Of a stretch of DNA of 64,000 bases, positions 32,081 to 40,488 are shown piece after piece. The translations under genes were made by a program, and so were the position numbers. Source of the DNA: Idiomarina aquatica (GTDB lineage Bacteria; Pseudomonadota; Gammaproteobacteria; Enterobacterales; Alteromonadaceae); assembly GCF_004362895.1 (NCBI RefSeq), contig NZ_SNXI01000006.1, forward strand, positions 53,972 to 117,971, read 5' to 3'. Numbering within the stretch: the first letter of the stretch is position 1; every line of letters starts with the position of its first letter. The notes under the pieces are model-generated. The model was not told the DNA's origin. It was given only the letters and a program-made list of their open reading frames with translations, and ran no database searches.

Positions 32081-32097
32081 TATTATTCTCCTAGGTG

Positions 32098-32538
32098 CTA
32101 CTCGCTTTTTAATTCAGTTTGCCAGAGAATCTGAATATCCTCAGGCTTTTTAACTAACGAGGCTATGGTGTACTGGGACAAGTGCCGGTAAAACACCTCT
32201 TTACCTTCGTTAATGATGTGTTTTAGCTCACAGACAGGAAAAATTGCACATTGGGGGTTATGGCAATCTATCCAGTATTCATCGCCCTCTAGACGTCGTA
32301 TTAAATGGTCAAGGCGAATTTCGTCAGCCGGCATTGCTATCTGAAAGCCGCCATTTTTACCACGGCGGGTCTCAATAAAGCCTTCTTTGCCCAGTTGGTG
32401 GATAACCTTGTTTAAATGATTGCGCGGTGCGCTGAAAGTTTTACTCAGCTCATCAATAGTTACCAACCGAGTTTGCTGCTTTGCCGCCAGGTATATCAAC
32501 ACTCGCAGGCCATAGTCTGTGTACTTCTTTAATTGCAC
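32098..32538 (-). CDS. nsrR: Rrf2-family iron-sulfur regulator, NsrR-like
   Basis: 146-residue winged-helix regulator. The start [18 protein letters not shown] and [17 protein letters not shown] and RRGKNGG match E. coli NsrR. Three cysteines at 92, 97 and 103 keep exactly the NsrR cluster spacing, so a nitric-oxide-sensitive cluster is likely. GAGG precedes the ATG. It is the third gene of a GAF-lipoprotein-regulator-amidohydrolase run; no hmp or other nitrosative-stress gene is beside it. IscR and RsrR differ in cysteine spacing, so they are less likely. Confidence 0.75.
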   Translation of the reverse strand: MQLKKYTDYGLRVLIYLAAKQQTRLVTIDELSKTFSAPRNHLNKVIHQLGKEGFIETRRGKNGGFQIAMPADEIRLDHLIRRLEGDEYWIDCHNPQCAIFPVCELKHIINEGKEVFYRHLSQYTIASLVKKPEDIQILWQTELKSE

Positions 32539-32559
32539 ATTAAACCTCGTGGTCAGCTG

Positions 32560-33492
32560 TTAATATTTAGGCGCGAAAGTAAGTTGCTGACCGCTATTCA
32601 CCTTCAACACTAGCTTATCTTCTTTTATGTCAATTTTTGACGTATTGTTCAAGTTCTCGATGAATTTTTGTGCAAACGTCATCGAGGCTTGCGAACACAT
32701 TCGTTTGGTTGCGCCCTGAACATTTAAGCGCGGAATTTCTCCGTCAACGCTATAATGACCAAAAAACCGATTACAACCGTCCGTTCCCACCAAACGCCCC
32801 TCGGTTAAGAACTGCAGCGATGGCTTATCCAGCATGCTGCCTGAAGAGCCCGTCATTGCAGACAGCTGCCAGGGTTGTCCCTGAATGAGTTGCGTTGTTT
32901 CGCCGCCGCAACCTCTGTATTCATTGCCCTGTAAGACAAGTTTTACTGAGTACGGAGATGCTTTCCCACTCATAGAGTCATAGCAAATACTAGTGTTAAT
33001 CCGTAACTGACCGACCTCTTCACCGGCAGCACGTAACGCAATTAACCAGTCGTTATCGTCATCATACGCAGTCGGACTCGCTGCGAATTCCAACTCTTGT
33101 TCGGGAGTAGTGTAACTAACGTGGTCGCGGTTAAGGGTAAGCAGCCAAAATGGTTCGTTACCGCTGAACGCCACGTTATTAGGCAGCTTGCCCTGTTCAA
33201 TACATAGCGGCAGGTTTTCGTCGTGCCAGGTGACCGTTGCCTCGGAGCCTTTGCTCCAGTAACTCGTTCTTCCATCGTTGCTCTTGAAGTGCGCTCCCGA
33301 CGCTGCAACAACCTGTTGTAACTGCTGTTGCTGCCCACGCATTGCAAGTGTGACTGTTTCGTTAGCGAATGTGGCCGTCACATCCTGGATGCCACACTGG
33401 TAAACAATTTCTTTAGCATGGTCAGAAACACTACTGCAGGCCAATATTACTGAAGTTGCTGACAGGATTAACAGGTTGCGATATACATTCAT
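32560..33492 (-). CDS. Three-domain lipoprotein: MliC, COG3650-like and META/HslJ domains
   Basis: Lipoprotein signal MNVYRNLLILSATSVILAC with the lipidated Cys at 19. Domains as I read them: MliC-type lysozyme inhibitor (~30-85, YQCGIQ and the DGRTSYWSKG loop), a COG3650-like domain (~95-205, opening FSGNEPFWLLTL), and a META/HslJ domain (~210-310, with GTDGCNRFFGHY and TKRMC). Probably anchored in the outer membrane facing the periplasm, where an MliC domain could protect against lysozyme. A TTG lies two codons upstream, but the ATG is preferred; it starts two bases after the GAF gene, indicating coupling. Confidence 0.75.
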   Translation of the reverse strand: MNVYRNLLILSATSVILACSSVSDHAKEIVYQCGIQDVTATFANETVTLAMRGQQQQLQQVVAASGAHFKSNDGRTSYWSKGSEATVTWHDENLPLCIEQGKLPNNVAFSGNEPFWLLTLNRDHVSYTTPEQELEFAASPTAYDDDNDWLIALRAAGEEVGQLRINTSICYDSMSGKASPYSVKLVLQGNEYRGCGGETTQLIQGQPWQLSAMTGSSGSMLDKPSLQFLTEGRLVGTDGCNRFFGHYSVDGEIPRLNVQGATKRMCSQASMTFAQKFIENLNNTSKIDIKEDKLVLKVNSGQQLTFAPKY

Positions 33493-33494
33493 GC

Positions 33495-34013
33495 TCAAAA
33501 TGGACCTTTATTTGTGGTGTGCTTTAGTGCATGCAACTCAATGAGTTTTTCCGTTTGGTGCGCTAACAGGTCAAGAATTGAACGTTCTCTTTCGCTTAGC
33601 TCTCGCGGACGCGTATCCATAATACATAGACTACCCAGCACTTCGTCGCCGACCGGACATAAGGGCGAGCCCGCATAAAAACGAATGAAAGGCTCTTCGG
33701 TTACCAAAGGATTATCGAAAAACCGATCATCAAGCATGGCATCCTCAATCACCATAGTCTGAGGGTCCTCGACGATATGCGCACAAAAAGAAACGTCCCG
33801 GTTGGTTTCGCACACGCCCAACCCAATACGTGACTTGAACCACTGACGATCCTCGTCCAACAGCGACACCGCTACCATAGGCACGTCAAATAGTTGTTTA
33901 GTTAGCATAACTAAATTATCAAAATCTGAGCTTTGTTCGCTATCTAAAATAGACAAACTATTCAGTATCGCTAATCGTGATGCCTCATTGGCTGGCTTGG
34001 CTGCTGGTTTCAC
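33495..34013 (-). CDS. Stand-alone GAF-domain protein
   Basis: 172-residue cytoplasmic protein made almost entirely of a GAF domain (~15-160), with PMVAVSLLDEDRQWFKSRIG and the late GSPLCPVGDEVLGSLCIMD that are typical of GAF domains found in front of sensor kinases or GGDEF modules. Here nothing is fused, so output must come from a partner. Two Cys near CETNRDVSFCAHI could matter for ligand or redox sensing. Start is GTG with GAGGAG upstream. First gene of a four-gene minus-strand run. Confidence 0.8.
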   Translation of the reverse strand: MKPAAKPANEASRLAILNSLSILDSEQSSDFDNLVMLTKQLFDVPMVAVSLLDEDRQWFKSRIGLGVCETNRDVSFCAHIVEDPQTMVIEDAMLDDRFFDNPLVTEEPFIRFYAGSPLCPVGDEVLGSLCIMDTRPRELSERERSILDLLAHQTEKLIELHALKHTTNKGPF

Positions 34014-34099
34014 GTCTACTCCTCTCAGTAATTTTGAAGTGTCATTCTACGTCCTTACTAACGGATTAAAAGACATTTAGAAAAATGCATTATGCTATT

Positions 34100-34127
34100 G
34101 CGAATTATTCTCATTGTGATTATTATT
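34100..34127. promoter_or_regulatory. Candidate Fur box
   Basis: AT-rich stretch with overlapping heptamers: the reverse strand reads AATAATCACAATGAGAATAA, close to the Fur consensus of alternating GATAAT-type hexamers. It lies about 50-75 bases upstream of the TonB receptor start, and between that gene and the divergent GAF gene. Confidence 0.6.
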
Positions 34128-34176
34128 CCCATCGAAAAATAAAAACACTTTTTAAAAGCTGTAAACAGGGGTAACG

Positions 34177-36321
34177 ATGAATAAATCACTGCTATCAACT
34201 GCTGTAGCCGCTGCGCTGCTTATGTCATCACAGACGCTGGCTAGCACAGCACCGGAAGTTGAGACCAACATCGAGCAAATTAAAATTATTGGTACTAAAC
34301 AAGACTCTCGAGCGACTGCTGGCTCCAGCGCAGTTATTGATGAAGAGCAAATGCGTATCGAAGTACCAAGCGATATTAATCAGCTAATGAAAACCATTCC
34401 CGGCGTTTATGTTCGCGAAGAAGATGGTCAGGGGTTGCGCCCAAATATCGGTATCCGCGCTGCCAGCGCTGGCCGTGTAAGTAAAGTCACCCTATTAGAA
34501 GACGGTATTATGATGGCGCCAGCGCCATACTCTAACCCCGCCGCCTATTACTTCCCTACAACGCTGCGAATGTCGGCAGTTGAGGTCTTAAAAGGTGCGC
34601 CTCTGTTACGTTATGGCCCCCAAACCACAGGTGGCGTCTTAAATCTTGTTAGCACCCCTATCCCTGAGCAATTTAGCGGGCAAGTACTAACAGAGTTCGG
34701 TGAGTATGCCAGTAGTGACATTCATGCCCATGTTGGCGGCACCGAAGGCGACTTTGGCTTCCTGCTGGAAACGGTGCAACGCAATAGTGACGGTTTTAAA
34801 ACAATTGACCGTTCCGAACGAGATGCCGGTTTTGCTATTCAAGACTATGTTGCAAAATTACAATGGCAAGGCGATCGTAGCAGTCTGCTTGCCAAGCTGC
34901 AGTATTCGGAAGAAGAAAGTAACGAAACCTACCTCGGCCTGACCGACGCTGATTTTAGTGCCGATCCAAACCGTCGTTATGGCTTATCCGAAATTGATCA
35001 GATGGACAATAAGCATGAGGGCTACAGTGTCCATTATCGTTTTGAAGCAACAGAAAGTCTAAGCGTTAGTGCAATCGGTTATTACAACGATTACAAACGT
35101 AATTGGTTTAAGTTAGACGGCGGCAATAGTTACATTAATGCTGCCAATGCTGGTGATACTGAAGCGCTTGCGATTCTGCGCGGTGACCGCGACGAAGTCG
35201 GGCTCGAATACAAAAATAATAACCGTGCCTACGAATCTAAAGGCATTGAGCTAAATATAAACTGGCAATGGCAAAACCATGACATTGAGGCAGGATTGCG
35301 CGACCACAGCGACGAAATGGATCGCTATCAACCCGTTGCAGTTTATGATCAAGTTAACGGCAGTCTGGTTTACCAGGACATGATTGCTCCGACTGGCGGT
35401 AATAACCGCCTGGAAGGTGCTGATGCGACAGCGTTTTGGTTAACAGACCAATGGCAAGTTAGCGACGCACTAACGGTTAATTTGGCACTGCGCCACGAAG
35501 ACGTAGAATCTTACCGTTTGCAATATGCGGATCCATCGCGCACAGCACTCGATAGCACGCGTGGCAATAGCAGCGATGAATGGTTACCGGGCGTATCTTT
35601 CACTTATCAGCTAAACCAGCAGTGGCAGATGCTCGCTGGTGCTCATCGGGGCTTTTCGCCACTCGGTGGTGGCGCGAGCGAAAATCAACGCCCCGAAACC
35701 AGCGACAACTATGAATTCGGTGCGCGCTATAGCGATGGTTCTTTCTTTGCCGAAGCCATTGCTTTTTACAGCGACTTTAACGACACCACACAACAATGCT
35801 CCATTGCCAACCCTTGCGACAACGGCGCTGAATCAGGCTCTTACGTGCTGGGCGAATCAACCGTGGCAGGCCTGGAATTGCAAGCAAGTCAGTTGTTTGA
35901 ATTTGGTCAGTTCGCTATGCCCGTCGATTTCACTTATACCTACACTCAAGGTGAAATTAAGGGTGATAGCCTTGTAACTGGCTTAATGGATGGCGACGAG
36001 CTGAACGACATTCCACAAAACACGTTCAGCGTCCGCGTTACACTAGATAACAATGAAGGCTGGACCAACTATGTTGTCGCTAAGTATATCGACGAAATGT
36101 GTGTATCAGTCGGCTGCAACCGTAACGACAGTGCCTTTGCTCGTACTGATTCGTTATTTGTCACCGACATCGTCAGCCGTTACGAAGTCAATCCGAACAT
36201 GGCAGTTTACCTGAAAGTCGAAAATCTCTTTGACCAACAGAAAATTGTTGCTCGCTCACCACACGGTGCGCGTCCGAATAAGCCGCAAACCGCGTCATTA
36301 GGTGTCGAGTACTCGTTCTAA
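34177..36321 (+). CDS. TonB-dependent outer membrane receptor, FecA-like
   Basis: 714-residue siderophore or ferric-chelate receptor. Signal peptide to about residue 22; a possible TonB box around EQIKIIG; plug domain ~50-160 (SDINQLMKTIPGVYVREEDG, then LLEDGIMMAPAPYSNPAAYY); 22-strand barrel to the terminal EYSF. The plug text resembles the ferric-dicitrate receptor family, but there is no N-terminal signalling domain and no fecI/fecR beside it. AGGGG precedes the ATG. A Fur-box-like site upstream suggests iron repression; a terminator follows the gene. Confidence 0.9.
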   Translation: MNKSLLSTAVAAALLMSSQTLASTAPEVETNIEQIKIIGTKQDSRATAGSSAVIDEEQMRIEVPSDINQLMKTIPGVYVREEDGQGLRPNIGIRAASAGRVSKVTLLEDGIMMAPAPYSNPAAYYFPTTLRMSAVEVLKGAPLLRYGPQTTGGVLNLVSTPIPEQFSGQVLTEFGEYASSDIHAHVGGTEGDFGFLLETVQRNSDGFKTIDRSERDAGFAIQDYVAKLQWQGDRSSLLAKLQYSEEESNETYLGLTDADFSADPNRRYGLSEIDQMDNKHEGYSVHYRFEATESLSVSAIGYYNDYKRNWFKLDGGNSYINAANAGDTEALAILRGDRDEVGLEYKNNNRAYESKGIELNINWQWQNHDIEAGLRDHSDEMDRYQPVAVYDQVNGSLVYQDMIAPTGGNNRLEGADATAFWLTDQWQVSDALTVNLALRHEDVESYRLQYADPSRTALDSTRGNSSDEWLPGVSFTYQLNQQWQMLAGAHRGFSPLGGGASENQRPETSDNYEFGARYSDGSFFAEAIAFYSDFNDTTQQCSIANPCDNGAESGSYVLGESTVAGLELQASQLFEFGQFAMPVDFTYTYTQGEIKGDSLVTGLMDGDELNDIPQNTFSVRVTLDNNEGWTNYVVAKYIDEMCVSVGCNRNDSAFARTDSLFVTDIVSRYEVNPNMAVYLKVENLFDQQKIVARSPHGARPNKPQTASLGVEYSF

Positions 36322-36361
36322 AGTACAGGTTTTAAAATGCCGACCTCTCCCTGGCATGTTG

Positions 36362-36392
36362 AGCTGGCCCCGAGTTAGGGCCAGCTTTTTTT
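36362..36392 (+). terminator. Intrinsic terminator of the TonB receptor gene
   Basis: A 9-bp stem AGCTGGCCC / GGGCCAGCT with a seven-base loop and seven T, 40 bases past the stop and abutting the end of the convergent gene. Confidence 0.93.
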
Positions 36393-37320
36393 AACCTGCA
36401 AGACTAATCAAATAATCAGCCAGGGCACCCATTCCCGTTGCCTTAACCTTCGCACGTTGTTCTGCAGGCTGGTTGTAGTTGGTGTTAGTATTCACGTCAT
36501 AAACGTATAATTCACCCTGCTCGTTTTCGATAAACTCGATACCAGCGACATCAATATCATTGCTACGCAGAAAGTTTTCCAGTGAGCGAATGATTTCATG
36601 TTCGTTAAAACGCCTGCTAATAGTAAATTTATGCGAAGTCTGGTCAGTGGGACAGATTTGATCCTCGATGGAACAATTATCGGCCGGGCACAATTCAAAA
36701 CCGTCTTCGGTATTTACCTCGACCGCATAAACAAAGCGCTGGCCAACAAATTCTGCTCGGGTTATATGCGGCTTTTTAGGCTGAATATACTCCTGCAATA
36801 ACCAGGTTCCGTCTAATGGTTCTTGGTAATCGCCACTAGCAACAAAAGACTCTAGTGCAGTTAGCGATTCAAACCGCTGCACACCCAACCCCTTGCCGCC
36901 ACGGTTAGGCTTGAGAATCAACGGCCATTTAGCGAATTTTTCGGCCGCTCCTGCTAGCTTCTCTTTACCCACCACAGCTTGGGTTTTAGGTACCTGCAAA
37001 CCAGCTCTCTGTAACGCGGCATACTGAGATAATTTGCAGATCTCCAACGCTAGCACCTGACTGCCGTTCACCACGGTGCGATTCTGACTTTCCAGCCAGG
37101 TCAATACCAGCTTGGTTAGCTCAGGCGCATATCGATGGCCCCGCGTGTGCGATGATGCGCTCATACGGTTGTAATAGACTGCGTCTGCAGGGGTGTCGGT
37201 AAAGGGCACCACACCCTCATCCAAAAACCACTCTTTTGCCTCGACGCCCCGTTCTTTAAATGCTTCGCGCAACGGTGCCAGCCATTCTTCATTTTCATGA
37301 AGAACTACAATTTCTCTCAT
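36391..37320 (-). CDS. RimK-like ATP-grasp enzyme
   Basis: 309-residue ATP-grasp protein. The central domain shows WPLILKPNRGGKGLGVQRF (ATP lysine and Gly loop, ~132-150), LLQEYIQPKKPHITRAEFVG, and the metal-binding late segment IEFIENEQGELYVYDVNTNTNYN. These enzymes join a carboxylate to an amine through an acyl phosphate; RimK relatives add glutamate. No partner gene marks the substrate. AGAGG precedes the ATG. The gene stands alone between a convergent terminator and a divergent anion carrier. Confidence 0.75.
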   Translation of the reverse strand: MREIVVLHENEEWLAPLREAFKERGVEAKEWFLDEGVVPFTDTPADAVYYNRMSASSHTRGHRYAPELTKLVLTWLESQNRTVVNGSQVLALEICKLSQYAALQRAGLQVPKTQAVVGKEKLAGAAEKFAKWPLILKPNRGGKGLGVQRFESLTALESFVASGDYQEPLDGTWLLQEYIQPKKPHITRAEFVGQRFVYAVEVNTEDGFELCPADNCSIEDQICPTDQTSHKFTISRRFNEHEIIRSLENFLRSNDIDVAGIEFIENEQGELYVYDVNTNTNYNQPAEQRAKVKATGMGALADYLISLAG

Positions 37321-37386
37321 GAATGCCTCTAAAGGTTTATTTTTAACTGCATTACATTACACTCGAGACCTTAACTACGATCAATA

Positions 37387-38760
37387 GTGAATCGAATGAA
37401 GCATATTCTATTAGCACCTATCAGTGCTTTACTAAGCCTTTTATTTGCTACGCAAATGGGCATGCCTCTGGCCGCCGCATCAGCGCTGGCGGTTATTATT
37501 TGGGTTGCCTGGTGGTGGATTAGCGAATGTATTCCCTTACCGGTTACCTCACTGCTGCCTTTTATCTTGTTACCGCTCGGCAATATTTTAACCCCCGCTG
37601 CAGCAGCTCAAGCCCTGGGTGATAACATCATTTTGTTATTTATGGGCGCCTTTATGTTGGCAAAAGCGGTAGAGGCCAGTGGCGTTCACAAACGCATAGC
37701 ATTGGGTCTGGTGGCGCGTATGGGCACCGGAAACGGTCGTAAAATTATTATTTCGTTTATGGTCGCTACCGCGTTTTTGTCCATGTGGATTTCTAATACG
37801 GCTAGTGTTCTCGCTTTGCTCCCTGTGGCCTTGGCACTTATCGATGCCACTGACGATAAAAACTTCCAGCGGGCGCTGCTGCTAGGGCTGGCGTACGCCG
37901 GCTCGCTGGGTGGAATCGCAACCTTAGTCGGCACGCCCCCAAATTTAATTTTCGCCTCAATTTATCAAAATATTACTGGTCAGGAATTTGGCTTCACACG
38001 CTGGCTGGGAATAGGCTTACCACTGGTCATACTCGGCTTGCCCGTAATTGCACTGTGGCTAACCCGCAACGTCAAACTCGCAGAGCCACTGCAGTTACCA
38101 CAAAACACCGCCATGACAAGCTACGAAAAACGCGTTCTCGCTGTATTTGGCGTGGTTGTTTTTCTCTGGGTGACCCGCACTAGCCCGTTTGGCGGCTGGA
38201 CCGGACTCATGGGTTTGGGTAGCTTAAATGACGCAACCGTCGCCTTAGCCGGCGTCGTCGCAATGTTTGTAATACCCTCGGGACATAATGACAGCGAAAA
38301 ACTACTTGATTGGAATCTTGCCAAAGACATTCCGTGGGGCATTTTATTGCTATTTGCCGGTGGCATCTGCCTCGCAAAAGGAGTCATGCAAAGTGGTTTA
38401 GGTGACATTATTGGCAGCTCGCTAACGGCGCTGGGAGGATTACCGGTTTGGCTACTTGTTTTTGTATTGGCTATTGTGGTGTCCTTTGTTACCGAGGTCA
38501 CCTCGAATACCGCTACTGCAACTCTACTAATGCCTATTTTAGCGGCTACCGCCTCCGCCATTAACTTACCGATTGAACTACTCATGATCCCGGCGGTTAT
38601 TGCCTGTAGCTGCGCCTTTTGTATGCCCGTCGCCACGCCCCCCAATTCCATCGTATTTGCCTCGAATCGTATTACCATTAAAGAGATGGCACGGGAGGGC
38701 TTCATACTCAATGTGTTGCTGGCTCTGGTTACCACGATCGTTGTTATGATCTTTGTCTAG
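37387..38760 (+). CDS. DASS-family (SLC13-like) anion/dicarboxylate transporter
   Basis: 457-residue polytopic carrier of the divalent anion:sodium symporter family. Both pseudo-repeats show the substrate-binding SNT motif, WISNTASVLALLP (~138) and VTSNTATATLLMP (~380), each followed by a proline-rich turn (VGTPPNLIF and ATPPNSIVF). Substrate could be C4-dicarboxylate, citrate or sulfate. The listed start is GTG; an ATG nine bases downstream is equally plausible because neither has a good ribosome site. A terminator overlaps the stop codon. Confidence 0.87.
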   Translation: MNRMKHILLAPISALLSLLFATQMGMPLAAASALAVIIWVAWWWISECIPLPVTSLLPFILLPLGNILTPAAAAQALGDNIILLFMGAFMLAKAVEASGVHKRIALGLVARMGTGNGRKIIISFMVATAFLSMWISNTASVLALLPVALALIDATDDKNFQRALLLGLAYAGSLGGIATLVGTPPNLIFASIYQNITGQEFGFTRWLGIGLPLVILGLPVIALWLTRNVKLAEPLQLPQNTAMTSYEKRVLAVFGVVVFLWVTRTSPFGGWTGLMGLGSLNDATVALAGVVAMFVIPSGHNDSEKLLDWNLAKDIPWGILLLFAGGICLAKGVMQSGLGDIIGSSLTALGGLPVWLLVFVLAIVVSFVTEVTSNTATATLLMPILAATASAINLPIELLMIPAVIACSCAFCMPVATPPNSIVFASNRITIKEMAREGFILNVLLALVTTIVVMIFV

Positions 38761-38784
38761 CCCACTGCACTGTGGGCTGTTTTT
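38759..38784 (+). terminator. Intrinsic terminator of the anion carrier gene
   Basis: A 7-bp stem AGCCCAC / GTGGGCT with a six-base loop and a GTTTTT tail. The left arm begins within the TAG stop codon. Confidence 0.85.
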
Positions 38785-38825
38785 GGGTATACTCGCAACC
38801 ACTTCTCTATTGTTAAGGATACCTA

Positions 38826-39164
38826 ATGAGCGACTTCCCCGCCTGCCCAGAATGTAAATCGACCTTTACCTATCATGATGGCACGCTACTTGTCTGTCCC
38901 GAATGTGGCCATGAATGGTCTGAAAATGAGCCTGCAGAAACCGATACAAAACCTGAATTCCGTGATGCCAATGGTAGCCCACTTAATGATGGCGACACGG
39001 TCACTGTCATCAAAGATCTAAAAATTAAAGGCTCTTCTTCGGTCGTGAAAGTGGGAACCAAAGTTAAAAATATTCGTCTGGTGGATGGCGATCATGATAT
39101 CGACTGCAAAATTGACGGCATTGGTGCAATGAAACTGAAATCTGAATTTGTTAAAAAGGTTTAA
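38826..39164 (+). CDS. phnA: PhnA/YjdM-family zinc-ribbon protein
   Basis: 112-residue protein of the alkylphosphonate-utilisation-operon PhnA family, in which the E. coli protein is now called YjdM and has no proven phosphonate role. The N-terminal zinc ribbon [21 protein letters not shown] gives two CPxC pairs (split here as CPEC ~8-11 and CPEC ~29-32). The C-terminal beta domain [20 protein letters not shown] is the family core. AAGGA precedes the ATG. It is 22 bases before the phosphodiesterase gene and probably cotranscribed. Confidence 0.9.
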   Translation: MSDFPACPECKSTFTYHDGTLLVCPECGHEWSENEPAETDTKPEFRDANGSPLNDGDTVTVIKDLKIKGSSSVVKVGTKVKNIRLVDGDHDIDCKIDGIGAMKLKSEFVKKV

Positions 39165-39186
39165 CGCTTAAAAAACAGGTCATCCT

Positions 39187-40389
39187 ATGAAACGCTTTTT
39201 GCTTAGCCTTTGCCTATTCTTCAGCTTAACCGCCCTAGCTGAAGAGCAGACCGTTGTATTAATCTCAATTGACGGATTTCGCCACGATTACATCGAAAAA
39301 CACGATGCAAAAAATATCAGAGCCATTGCCGAAGCGGGCGTTAGAGCAGAGGGACTCATTCCGGTTTATCCATCTAAAACATTCCCTAACCATTTATCGA
39401 TTGTTACCGGCCAATATCCCGCTAATCACGGCATTGTCGACAACAATTTTTACGATAAAGAACGCCAGCAACGCTACAGAATGGGGGATGGTGTCGAGGA
39501 CAGCACCTGGTTAACGACGCTACCTATTTGGAACCTGGCAGAGTTTCAGGGTGTAAAAGCGGCAACCTTTTTTTGGCCCGAATCTGAGGCAAGAATCAAT
39601 GGCCGTACAGCAAGTTATTACTACAATTACAGCACCCCAACACCTAACCGCCAACGGGTCGAACAAATTATTGATTGGTTAAAACTGCCCGCGGCAGCGC
39701 GTCCTCGTATTGTTACCGGTTACTTTTCGGTCGTCGATACCATGGGGCATCGCTTCGGCCCCGATGCGCATCAGGTCAAAGGAGCGGTGCAGCATGTCGA
39801 CCAACTGATCGGCGAGCTATGGCAGCGGTTAAACAATGAGGTTGATGTACCCGTTAACTTAATTTTAGTCTCTGATCATGGCATGACCCCTATCAAAGCC
39901 GACCAAATGATTGATGAAGATTCGTTACCGGTGGATAAGTCACTATTTGAAACCGTCAACTCACAAACGCGCTTTATGCTCTACGCCAAAGAAGGCACCA
40001 CTGAAGCGCAAATCGCGGCGCAACGCGAGCGCTTGCTCAAACTGCCTAATAAAACGTTTAGCATTGAGTCAAACCAAGTCTTGTCATCGTTAGGCGTTAA
40101 GCCCGGTCCGCGTAAAGCAGACATCATATTAGCAGCCGAAGCCCCGGTTACTTTTACCGGGCGCCCACCAGAAAGCCGGAAAGATGGGGGCACACACGGC
40201 TTTTACGGTAATCGCGATATGGATGGCATTTTTATTACCGCCGGCCCAGCGATCAATGCCAACGCCGAACTTGATCGGTTTAGCAATATACACATTTACC
40301 CGTTTATGGCAGAGCTACTGGGTCTAGAATTAATGACAGAAATTGATGGCGATAGCGAGGTATTGGCGCCGTTAATCAACAACAATTAA
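39187..40389 (+). CDS. Exported ectonucleotide pyrophosphatase/phosphodiesterase-like enzyme
   Basis: 400-residue member of the alkaline phosphatase superfamily with a signal peptide (MKRFLLSLCLFFSLTALA). The metal and nucleophile motifs are clear: ISIDGFRHDYI (~26-36), nucleophile Thr in YPSKTFPNHLSIVTG (~63-77), DTMGHRFGP (~185), LVSDHGM (~225) and GTHGFYGN (~335). The family hydrolyses nucleotide pyrophosphates or phosphodiesters; the protein is probably periplasmic. It follows phnA and ends 100 bases before pgsB. Confidence 0.9.
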   Translation: MKRFLLSLCLFFSLTALAEEQTVVLISIDGFRHDYIEKHDAKNIRAIAEAGVRAEGLIPVYPSKTFPNHLSIVTGQYPANHGIVDNNFYDKERQQRYRMGDGVEDSTWLTTLPIWNLAEFQGVKAATFFWPESEARINGRTASYYYNYSTPTPNRQRVEQIIDWLKLPAAARPRIVTGYFSVVDTMGHRFGPDAHQVKGAVQHVDQLIGELWQRLNNEVDVPVNLILVSDHGMTPIKADQMIDEDSLPVDKSLFETVNSQTRFMLYAKEGTTEAQIAAQRERLLKLPNKTFSIESNQVLSSLGVKPGPRKADIILAAEAPVTFTGRPPESRKDGGTHGFYGNRDMDGIFITAGPAINANAELDRFSNIHIYPFMAELLGLELMTEIDGDSEVLAPLINNN

Positions 40390-40422
40390 AGCTAAGGCTA
40401 ATTGTAAAGATCCCTAAATTCA

Positions 40423-40452
40423 TTGGTCTTTTTCTTAAATTTTCGCTATTAA
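40423..40452 (+). promoter_or_regulatory. Candidate promoter of the pgs cassette
   Basis: TTGGTC and TATTAA separated by 18 bases. The -10 element directly abuts the palindrome that follows, so transcription would start inside that palindrome. Confidence 0.45.
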
Positions 40453-40478
40453 CTTAACATACAAGTTTGTATGTTAAG
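40453..40478. promoter_or_regulatory. Palindromic operator or RNA hairpin before pgsB
   Basis: Perfect 12-bp arms CTTAACATACAA / TTGTATGTTAAG around a two-base centre. The right arm runs into the AAGGAG ribosome site of pgsB, and the left arm abuts a -10-like hexamer. As DNA this is the size and symmetry of a TetR- or MarR-type operator; a two-base loop makes an RNA hairpin less natural, although one could form with a few pairs opened. Confidence 0.65.
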
Positions 40479-40488
40479 GAGAGCGATG

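Noticed and set aside
34068..34093. A canonical NsrR operator before the GAF gene
   Set aside because: The half-sites match only partly and are separated by four bases instead of one; kept only as a weak note in the findings.
38121..38735. A 204-codon antisense frame inside the DASS carrier gene
   Set aside because: Membrane-protein genes often give long antisense frames; the sense protein is a clear family member and the antisense product has no recognisable features.
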